Positions 8,501-15,012 of a stretch of 20,325 nucleotides of DNA are shown here, piece by piece; positions within the stretch are counted from its first letter, which is position 1; every line of letters starts with the position of its first letter. This DNA is from a virus, in the IMG/VR virus record IMGVR_UViG_3300025646_006748, positions 1-20,325 of that record; one strand, written 5' to 3'. Both the position numbers and the translations under genes were made by a program. Below the pieces are notes generated by a model. That model was not told the DNA's origin, ran no database searches, and was given only the letters and a program-made list of their open reading frames with translations.

Positions 8501-11334
8501 TTATTAGAAATAATCCTGTATTCTCTAGACGATTTGAGCGCGTTTACACCGCTGTCCCGAAGCATAGCCGTAGGCGCTATGACTTTATTCAGGTTGTTGC
8601 TTACCTCTTTACCAAACTTTTCACTTTCAAGCAGCAAGCCAAACCGTTTGATATAAGAGTCACCACCTAAGGTATCTGCCAAATTGTCAAACGCAATTCG
8701 ATACTGATTTTTTAGGTAGTTTGGATCTCGAGCATCGAGAAACTCAACGCTAGCTTTAACTGCAGCCGCTTCACTAAGATCTGCTGTGTACTTCACAGCG
8801 TTAGTGTTAAATATTTTAGTTGTCTTTTTAGCCAGGTCTAGACCGTTATTTGGGTCTTCAGCGATAAGCTTGTTTTGACGATTAATTGTGTCTTCAACAC
8901 CTTTGACATACTCCTCAAGGGTTTCTTTAGTTTCAGCTGGATTTTGGTATTGATTTCGACCTTTATTGATGTCTTTGACGACTTCTGCGTTGGTTAATTG
9001 CGGTTCATCTCGGAGTACTTCATTAGAAGCCCTTTGAACTGCTTGCAAATCTGAATCAATAACAATCTCACCAGAGTCTGTTTTGGTAAGAGGGGCTTTA
9101 TTAACAACAGGCGTAGGAGCCTTAGGGCGAACCAACCCTGTAGTCAAAGGCAGTTCTAGTTGATTAAATTCTTCAATATCCCCAACAACAGGTGCCAAAC
9201 CACCGTTGTCGATGACCTTGTTATGAATCTCGTCAACACGAGCAATAAAAGCGTCTACAAACTCAGGATTAAAGTTGTCGGTTGCTACAGCAATTTCAGC
9301 TGAATTTAAAAGGTCTTTCAGTTCTCCGTAAGCCTGACCGAGATTATCTTTTAAGGTGTAATCGTAATCAATTTCATCCAAACGATTTTCGCTAAACAGC
9401 AGGCGGTTGCGAGCCTCTAAATAACCGATCCTTTGAGCGTTTAGCTGATCAAGAGCATCGACAAGAATACGAGCATCACTTAGTGAATTTCTAAACCCAA
9501 TAGAAGCTCCTTTTTCCCTGATCAAAGCGTTTTCAAGTTGTGCAACTCGAGCAGCCTTTTCAAGCGACAGATTCTCAACTGTTTGACGTTCAAGACGCAA
9601 AACATCAAAAGCATCCAACCGCTCAAGAGCTTGATTTACTAGGCGTACTTTTGTGCTGTTTTTACTGGCTCGTTTTCCAGTACCGGTTGATTTGTTGATC
9701 CAATTCGGATCTTTTGCAACTGCTTCGTCATAAGACGCTAGCCGTGCCTCAAGATCAGCCCGTTTTTTGATTAGCTGTTCTTCAGTTTTGATCCCTAGCT
9801 GCTGCTCTGCTTGAGCGACACGAGCATCAATGTCTGCCTTTTGAGCGGTAACATCTGGAAGCTCTTGAACAGATTTAGTTAAAGATTCAATTTCTGGGAT
9901 AATGCTTTGACGTGATTGAAGGTATGCTTCAGCTCCGGAACGAGAACTAAAAGTAATTTTGCCTACGTTTTCATCAATTTTGCGGTAAAGATCAAAGTTA
10001 ATTTCCCCCAGTTTTTCTTCAATATTTGAGTAGGCTTTTGCGATACCATCAGCTACAACTTCTGCTTGGGTTTCGGGAGTAGCCTCTTCAACGGCTTGTT
10101 TAAGTGCAGAGCTTAGGGGTACTCCAGCGCCTGCTTTATTGAAAAACCTGTTTGCAGCCCAGAAAGCCCCACGAAGGCCAGTCAAAGTAACTGCGCCCAT
10201 ACCAAGCTCTTTATATTGCTCATAGGCGTAATTAAAGGCGTCAGGCGATTCAGCCATCAAAGCTTGGACACGAGCAACGCGCTGTTCATTTGTTTCTAGT
10301 TTTTGAGCTTGGTCTAGTTTTGCTGCGTAAACTCCAGACGCTTCTGGACGAATCGCTATAGCACTGACCAAAGCATCAGGCAAAAGATCTTTAGCCAAGA
10401 ACGTTGCCCCAAGTTCAAGACCCTGTTTAATGTTTTCTGCTTTCCAAATATTCTGAAAATTAAGAGCAGTTTGACTAGCTTTAACGCCCAGGGACGGTGC
10501 TTGACTTAGGCTGCTAATGCCACGATCTAACAGCATCGCAGAAGCGACTGTAGAAGCAAACTGACCAACAGCAGTCTGTGGTTTAACGTATTGTTTTACA
10601 TACTCACTGTCGTCGCTAAAAATAGGACCAACAATTGGGGTAGATGGTTTAATACCGTATTTGAAACCCTCAACATCTCGACCGGTCTTTTGAAGGGTTT
10701 CAATAGCTGCTTCAGCGTTTTTAAATCGTTGTTCAACTAAATCGGGATTAGTTTCTGTCATAGCGCTGACATCACCACCACTGGCAAGAGCGGCACCAAG
10801 ATCAACACCTTGAGTAACAGCTCCAATCTGCTCACCAGCTGCTACTAAAGAGTTAAGAGCCTGTCGAGGGGCGTCTTTAAGAACACGAGCCGATTCCTGC
10901 CCAATTGTTGTTTGTGTTCCTGGAATTTTAGTTTTACCAAGACCTGAGGCAGACTGAGCTGCAGCTACTACCGGGGCAAAAGGACCAGCCAAAAACGTCA
11001 GACCAGCGCCTTGTACTGCTTGTTTTAGCTGTTTCTTAATATCTTCAGCAGCACCTTGAGCTGCACCAAATACTTGTTGGCCTACTCCTTGAGCAGCGCC
11101 TAGCGCCTGTTGCCGAAGGAACTGACCAACATCAAAATTACGAGCAGACTGGCGTTTGTTCTTTGTTTTAGTGGTAGTTTTTGGGGCTGGCTTAGGAGCT
11201 GGCTTAGAAGCCGCTTGAGGGGCTGCTTGGGGTTTAGCGGTAGTTGATTCCCATTCTTGCTTATACCGTTGATCAGCTTGCTGAGGATCCTCAATAAAAA
11301 CAGATTGACCGTTACGAAGAGGGATATAAGGCAT
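5584..11334 (-). CDS. Very large internal virion protein, gp16-like (1916 aa)
   Basis: Assigned to T7 gp16 by its place after the gp15-like gene and before the gp17-like gene and by size, not by a clear sequence match. T7 gp16 is 1318 aa; this is about 600 residues longer. The first 30 residues precede a Pro/Ala/Lys/Thr-rich linker (about 32-62). An Ala/Gly-rich apolar stretch follows (about 108-130, with GLTFLAGPFAPVVAAAQ). Long helical, charged, coiled-coil-like stretches occupy much of 430-720. A second apolar stretch (LALATGLQLAAFFLV, about 1495-1510) leads into an aromatic-rich region with WKVGDRRFPYRYFPPLGD (about 1537-1554). I see no convincing lysozyme or transglycosylase motif at the N-terminus. 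In T7, gp14-15-16 form the DNA-ejection channel across the envelope; the two apolar stretches fit membrane contact. The start at 11334 is fixed by two in-frame TAG codons just upstream, but has no SD nearby. Confidence 0.85.
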   Translation of the reverse strand: MPYIPLRNGQSVFIEDPQQADQRYKQEWESTTAKPQAAPQAASKPAPKPAPKTTTKTKNKRQSARNFDVGQFLRQQALGAAQGVGQQVFGAAQGAAEDIKKQLKQAVQGAGLTFLAGPFAPVVAAAQSASGLGKTKIPGTQTTIGQESARVLKDAPRQALNSLVAAGEQIGAVTQGVDLGAALASGGDVSAMTETNPDLVEQRFKNAEAAIETLQKTGRDVEGFKYGIKPSTPIVGPIFSDDSEYVKQYVKPQTAVGQFASTVASAMLLDRGISSLSQAPSLGVKASQTALNFQNIWKAENIKQGLELGATFLAKDLLPDALVSAIAIRPEASGVYAAKLDQAQKLETNEQRVARVQALMAESPDAFNYAYEQYKELGMGAVTLTGLRGAFWAANRFFNKAGAGVPLSSALKQAVEEATPETQAEVVADGIAKAYSNIEEKLGEINFDLYRKIDENVGKITFSSRSGAEAYLQSRQSIIPEIESLTKSVQELPDVTAQKADIDARVAQAEQQLGIKTEEQLIKKRADLEARLASYDEAVAKDPNWINKSTGTGKRASKNSTKVRLVNQALERLDAFDVLRLERQTVENLSLEKAARVAQLENALIREKGASIGFRNSLSDARILVDALDQLNAQRIGYLEARNRLLFSENRLDEIDYDYTLKDNLGQAYGELKDLLNSAEIAVATDNFNPEFVDAFIARVDEIHNKVIDNGGLAPVVGDIEEFNQLELPLTTGLVRPKAPTPVVNKAPLTKTDSGEIVIDSDLQAVQRASNEVLRDEPQLTNAEVVKDINKGRNQYQNPAETKETLEEYVKGVEDTINRQNKLIAEDPNNGLDLAKKTTKIFNTNAVKYTADLSEAAAVKASVEFLDARDPNYLKNQYRIAFDNLADTLGGDSYIKRFGLLLESEKFGKEVSNNLNKVIAPTAMLRDSGVNALKSSREYRIISNNPDSTPNDRAVALSNLAKNFALLKQNLGTMDVLFQGFGNGLRSFAKQNQIEFVSTAKSKKELLTYANKKLLGFGDAVDFAEIASKTAREAKEEVDNQLGEFLKKAENNETFAEQELAAIEKLADEVVQTEGNIDRLRELKLSGPAILRGIQTGSMISAPQTIGSIPVQNVGTISARIMGQLTAATLNGTTAKFLGQTQAAAQSFKRAKLETDTLLLLKNYYSLALDQAFKSFVFGRSITDPSQAMKKAFEMPGGTSLRRDDAILADLQANKVTFPFVNYTLERGDVDPKIFDFINNSRVFGKVFHDYFIAGERWQYRSLLSKALLGPSTSLLRRAGLGKTSYYPAGEYVNLSLPFQLSAAGDEMTTALFANARVHAKAIEEVDEKINAGLLNIADREQEITKLLDKEFNKMYSPVTVGLDSQTIGYSILDNQFMELIQASNMTAELTGGFADVAEGINKWRYSSNPVVSAFANDMAGIVTSPLNAIKNVVMISSGGEIVQAGVDVARVGFKNLPDQVLEVLPANMKNSIKSFESKYFSSDFDTRIKAQGALALATGLQLAAFFLVRDGNQDITGGLENSYRPTMGQVDMFTWKVGDRRFPYRYFPPLGDTIALHATLRDLHQFGVSRGNENLVTAATAALANYILDTPGVAGIQRAIEALSAAGRNDTAKVSKVLSGAFARAGDPYLNLRKVIAEGIDPSKPASPTTRFTKKGFYQRKAGKGKFDFADVFEGTIDMAFDTLGNTFGYTAEYQPLKPIIDILVAKAKNLPETSSRKALWYGKPGETVSANHAGQWYMLQSVLGRYWAFPDKLEDDPVKREIVHNLQEGPRTSMFHKDGVGMDETQLNYFNWFLNSELEYTDPVSGKQHKGIHSALKDFISRKDYASLPSVDSPFLMPSGGGVSGLFGGMLGWETPNWDRDNNPRKIKLSNHIKMLFELGRQQYYNGTNEGQRYKMPAEMKEMITNNRLTGGTR

Positions 11335-11369
11335 TTGGAGGAAAAGCTACTAAGGGCGCTTCCTCCAAA
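11334..11369 (-). promoter_or_regulatory. Inverted repeat overlapping the gp16 start: buried GGAGG, CCTCC next to ATG
   Basis: On the minus strand, arm TTTGGAGGAA (11369-11360) is perfectly complementary to arm TTCCTCCAAA (11343-11334) across a 16-base loop. The last A of the second arm is the A of the gp16 ATG. A good SD (GGAGG) is thus 27 bases from the start and paired, while the usual SD position holds its complement. It is likely an RNA hairpin governing gp16 translation or mRNA processing. It lacks a T-tract, so it is not an intrinsic terminator. Confidence 0.7.
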
Positions 11370-11392
11370 ATACCGGATATATCTAGAAATTG
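11335..11392. other. 58-base gap between gp15 and gp16 genes
   Basis: This is the only gap among the internal virion genes; the others overlap by one base. Apart from the inverted repeat in its lower half, it holds an AT-rich stretch on the minus strand (TTTCTAGATATATCC, about 11375-11389) in which I can see no defined promoter. Confidence 0.6.
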
Positions 11393-14116
11393 CTATTTGC
11401 GGCGGAACATTGGAACCAAATTCAACTGAATGAACCTAGCTTGAACAGACTGGTCCTCGTATTGAAATTCTTGAGTAGGTCTACCAGGACCTGGCTTATA
11501 GAGTTGAAAATGGACGTGACCGGGGTCTCCAGCGCCTGTACCCGAGTAGCCAGGGTTTGAGTTAAACGGGGAGTCATCTCCACTTTTACCTACAGGCCTC
11601 CCCTTACTGATGACGTCACCTTCTTTCCAATAAAGGCGCGCCAAATGAGAAATTCGGAGACGATCCCGTTTGTTGTAACCAGGGCCACCGTTACTTGCCT
11701 CAATAATCACTGACAAACCGAAGCCTCCATCCATACCAGCAAAAATCACCTTACCGCTTATGGGAGAAGGGACGTTATTTGCTAGTTGATTGTTCTGTCG
11801 TACAAGGGTGACATCAATAGCTCGGTTTTTACTGTGGCTGTGGTGGGGGTTTGTAATTTTAAGAGCGACATCACTTGGCATTGGACCAGTGACTGCTACA
11901 GCTGGCTGCGTTATAGCTTGAAGGTTTTTTGAGATTTTTTGAATGTTGGGGGGAAGATTCTTATTGCCAAAGAAAGTTTTGATCTGCCGTTCAACAAGCT
12001 CAGAAATAGGGATCTGCCCTTTAAAAGCTAGCGTATTCAGATTCTGTAGCGAAGCTCTAGTTGCGTTACTAACGCTTTGAGGGTTGTCTGTAATTGCAGC
12101 GTTAACCAGTTCTCCCATTTCTGTTTGATTAAAGAAAAGTTGAGAATCCAATGCGGCACGGGCTAGTTTTGGGTTGTTACCAAACGTACTAGACGCTCTC
12201 AAAGACCAAGCTGCTCTGTTGTCAGTGTCTCTAAAACCAAAGACCCAACGACCACTGGTATCCTTTTTAGAGCCGGTTATAGGCGTTTTATTAAACTTGC
12301 CTGGCTCAAGGTTGTAGTAATAATCAACATCGTTGTACTCAGGTCTTGTAAAGAACGACCTTTCAGCATCAATCAGCAGCTGCCTTTGAAACTGAGGATC
12401 AGTAATATCTTTTCCTGCAGCTCGAGCTTCATTCAGTTTTCGAGAGAAATAACTAGTGGCCTCGTCTTGAAGCAACCGACCAGCTTCTGTAATAGCTTGC
12501 TTTAAAAGTTTGTCTTTTTGAGATCTAACACCAGCTTCATCAGTGGCCATTTCTTTGATTTGAGGATCTTGTAAAAATTGACCCCTCAAACCTTCTTTAA
12601 GATCTTTAATCAAATCAGCTCGAGTTTTATTAAACGCAGTGCGGTCTGCTGCGTTATCTTTGCTTTTTGCTTCATTGATCATCTTCAAAAGATCAGGATA
12701 AATATCTGATCCCTTTGCCTCTTCCCTGACATTTGCAGGAAGCTCAAAAATTTGATTATCAATAGCAGCCTGAGTTAAATCAATCAATTCTTGCTTTCGT
12801 TCTGGTGTCAACAGCTTTTGAGACAGCTTGTAATTTTTTCGAATTTCATCGACGAAATCCTGATAAGGAATTCCCAATTGCTTTGCTTTTATTGCAGCGT
12901 TTGCTTCCTCCCTGTTAATCTGCTGAATAATTGCATTATCATCTGCATTTGGATTTTGAATCCACCAATCAGTTGCTGTAGTTTGAATCGTTCTAAAAGC
13001 TTGCCGTTTTTGACGTTGGAGTCCGCGCTCAATAGAACCCTCTCGCAGTTCATCACGTTTAGTAGCTCGATCAGCAGCAGCTTGAATAACCTCTCCAAGA
13101 GGACGGTTTTTACTATCACGTAAATCAGTCAGCTTCACGCCGTTAACATCAATCTGACTGAGAACTCCGATCAAATCTGATGCGCTATAAGCGTGACCAA
13201 TATCACTCAAACCATTGCCATCAGCGTCCAAAAGAAGAACGTTTTTGTCGAAAAGCTCAGCAAAAGCGTCAGTAGCTTGTTGACCTGAGTAATTGTTTTT
13301 GTTGATTAACCAATCACGATATTCTTCAATACCCTTTTTAATAGCATCAGCGTTGTAGGTTGTATAGCCGGTTGCTGCACTAAACGATGCTCCTAGCTTC
13401 CAGGCTCCTTTAAGTTTCTCACCAGCAGTCTGCCGAGTAATTCGATCGTTTAGTTCAAAAGCTTTGTTATCTAAATCTCGTTTGAGATCAAATAAAGTGG
13501 CACTAAGTGGTGGATCAATTTTTGCGGCTTGGTATGCCTCAGGAATATCTGAATACTCTGCTTTTAGCTCTTGAGCTTTTGCAGCTAAGATCGCAGCTCT
13601 TTGATCAACTGGAAGTTCTGCAAGATTGTCAGCTGCTTGTTTGCCCCAAGAAGCGAGGTTTACAGCAATCTGATTTCCAGCGTTAGTAGCCTTGGCGTCG
13701 TAATAGTAGAAATTAGTCCAAGGGTTGCTCAGTTGATTTTGACGAGCTAATTCAAATTCGCCTTTCTTTTTAAGCTGTTCAGTTTCGCTAGCGTTTTGAA
13801 TTAAGTCTTTATAAGCTGTAGCTTCAGAAGCGAGGATGCGTTCTGCTTGTTGCCTCTTCTCTGCTTTGTAGTTTTCAAATAAAAGTGTTGAACCTCGCTC
13901 AAAAACACCGCCTTGAGCTAAAAAGTTTTCAATGTTTTTAATGCCCTGTTCTGCTGCAGTATCCCGCTGAAAACTAGCGGCATACATCAACTGACCTCCT
14001 ACTTGCTGAGGGATCGCTGAGGGTTGTGCAGGAGCTGGAAGAGCAGCAGGTTTTTCTGGTTGAGCTACCAGATCTCGAATCTGGCGTTGAGGCGTAATAC
14101 CAAAGCTGCTAGTCAT
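11393..14116 (-). CDS. Internal virion protein, gp15-like, with C-terminal M23-type peptidase domain (907 aa)
   Basis: Position between the gp14-like and gp16-like genes and size (T7 gp15 is 747 aa) indicate an ejected internal core protein. Residues 15-40 are Pro/Ala-rich; about 50-740 is mostly helical and charged. Residues about 744-880 look like an M23 (lysostaphin/LytM) metallopeptidase: HHSHSKNRAIDV gives His759/His761 and Asp768, then PSPISGKVIFAG (783-794), the GGFGLSVIIE strand, LRISHL, GDVISKGRPVGKSGD, and the HVH pair at 867-869. His, Asp and HxH are the zinc-binding set of that family. It would cut peptide cross-links of peptidoglycan during DNA entry, a job T7 gives to a transglycosylase in gp16. 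A DADGNGLSD loop at 297-305 resembles a calcium-binding loop. The start is a TAATG junction with GAGGAG 8 bases upstream. Confidence 0.87.
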   Translation of the reverse strand: MTSSFGITPQRQIRDLVAQPEKPAALPAPAQPSAIPQQVGGQLMYAASFQRDTAAEQGIKNIENFLAQGGVFERGSTLLFENYKAEKRQQAERILASEATAYKDLIQNASETEQLKKKGEFELARQNQLSNPWTNFYYYDAKATNAGNQIAVNLASWGKQAADNLAELPVDQRAAILAAKAQELKAEYSDIPEAYQAAKIDPPLSATLFDLKRDLDNKAFELNDRITRQTAGEKLKGAWKLGASFSAATGYTTYNADAIKKGIEEYRDWLINKNNYSGQQATDAFAELFDKNVLLLDADGNGLSDIGHAYSASDLIGVLSQIDVNGVKLTDLRDSKNRPLGEVIQAAADRATKRDELREGSIERGLQRQKRQAFRTIQTTATDWWIQNPNADDNAIIQQINREEANAAIKAKQLGIPYQDFVDEIRKNYKLSQKLLTPERKQELIDLTQAAIDNQIFELPANVREEAKGSDIYPDLLKMINEAKSKDNAADRTAFNKTRADLIKDLKEGLRGQFLQDPQIKEMATDEAGVRSQKDKLLKQAITEAGRLLQDEATSYFSRKLNEARAAGKDITDPQFQRQLLIDAERSFFTRPEYNDVDYYYNLEPGKFNKTPITGSKKDTSGRWVFGFRDTDNRAAWSLRASSTFGNNPKLARAALDSQLFFNQTEMGELVNAAITDNPQSVSNATRASLQNLNTLAFKGQIPISELVERQIKTFFGNKNLPPNIQKISKNLQAITQPAVAVTGPMPSDVALKITNPHHSHSKNRAIDVTLVRQNNQLANNVPSPISGKVIFAGMDGGFGLSVIIEASNGGPGYNKRDRLRISHLARLYWKEGDVISKGRPVGKSGDDSPFNSNPGYSGTGAGDPGHVHFQLYKPGPGRPTQEFQYEDQSVQARFIQLNLVPMFRRK

Positions 14117-15012
14117 TAGGGTGACTCCTCAGGAGTAGTAGGTGCGGATGCTGCTGGTTTAGTTCCAGAATACTGGGATTGTCCTGGCACAGCTTTAGGA
14201 GCCGGGGGTTGCATCGCCTGGTAGTTCAAAAACGAATCCAAACCAACTGTTCCAAGTTGGAATGTAAGGTTTGAAACACTAGGACCTCTAGCAGGCGTAG
14301 GCGCAACAGCTGTAATAGGCAGCGGAGCTAGGGGTTTAACTGGATCAGCAATCGGTTGAGGTGTATAGAACTGAACCTGATTTACAGTGTTCTCACGAGC
14401 CACGTTAAGAGCTTCACCAGCTCGTATCTTGTCAGCAATCCTGAAGTTACGAGTAATTTGACGATTGCTTACGTTAGCCAGCCACTGTTGACTCTTAGCT
14501 GATTGCATTCCAATAACGGAACGGCCAACTTGACCGCCAGCTGCAATCTTGGCTGCAGAAGCAATGTTTTGAGCACGAATGTTTTCTAGCTCAATCGTTT
14601 CCTTTGCTTCCTCTTCGTAGAAGCGTCCTTCAAGGTCTGCTAGCTGCTTTTCAAAGTTTTTAGTAGCAGTAGTAGCTACAGCACCTTTAAAGATGGCTTG
14701 CTGCTCTGCTAGTTGTTCTTCATACTGTCTACGACGTTCAACGTAATCAGCCTCCCGATACCAAGCGTTGAGCTGCATCTCGTAGTTACGGTAGTTCTGC
14801 TGGCTTTGAGCGGCGTATTTAGTCCAAAACTCCGTTTCAGCTGCAGCGTTTGCTCGTTGAGTTTCAGTCTGCGCAAGTAGATGGGACGCAACAACGCCAT
14901 AAGTCTCAAGACCAGTCCTAGCAATATTGAGAATTGAAGGTAGGTCAAAAATACTTGATTTAGGTTCTACTGGAGAAGCTTGCGGGATAATAGTTTTTTC
15001 TGTTTTAGCCAT
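14116..15012 (-). CDS. Internal virion protein, gp14-like (298 aa)
   Basis: Assigned to the T7 gp14 class (internal core protein that enters the outer membrane during ejection) by position after the tail tube gene, and by composition. An apolar N-terminal part (DLPSILNIARTGLETYGVVASHLLA, about 23-47) precedes a long Ala/Glu/Gln/Arg-rich helix (about 48-170). A RAQNIASAAKIAAGGQVGRS segment (about 145-165) looks like the glycine hinge often seen in this family, where a helical hairpin ends. The last 90 residues are Pro/Ala/Thr-rich and probably flexible, ending TTPEESP. T7 gp14 is 196 aa, so this one carries about 100 extra, mostly low-complexity C-terminal residues. The start is in a TAATG junction with the gp12-like gene, with GAGGAA 9 bases upstream. 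Alternatives are few given the context. Confidence 0.82.
   Translation of the reverse strand: MAKTEKTIIPQASPVEPKSSIFDLPSILNIARTGLETYGVVASHLLAQTETQRANAAAETEFWTKYAAQSQQNYRNYEMQLNAWYREADYVERRRQYEEQLAEQQAIFKGAVATTATKNFEKQLADLEGRFYEEEAKETIELENIRAQNIASAAKIAAGGQVGRSVIGMQSAKSQQWLANVSNRQITRNFRIADKIRAGEALNVARENTVNQVQFYTPQPIADPVKPLAPLPITAVAPTPARGPSVSNLTFQLGTVGLDSFLNYQAMQPPAPKAVPGQSQYSGTKPAASAPTTPEESP
14124..14136 (-). promoter_or_regulatory. Palindrome containing the gp15 ribosome binding site
   Basis: The 13 bases ACTCCTGAGGAGT (minus strand) form a perfect 6+1+6 palindrome. Its right half holds the GAGGAG SD of the gp15 gene, 8 bases before ATG at 14116. The palindrome lies inside the last codons of gp14, so a ribosome finishing gp14 would melt it. 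This fits translational coupling across the TAATG junction. Confidence 0.65.

Noticed and set aside
11334-11369. Reading the inverted repeat before gp16 as an intrinsic terminator
   Set aside because: No T-run follows the stem on either strand and the stem ends within the gp16 start codon.
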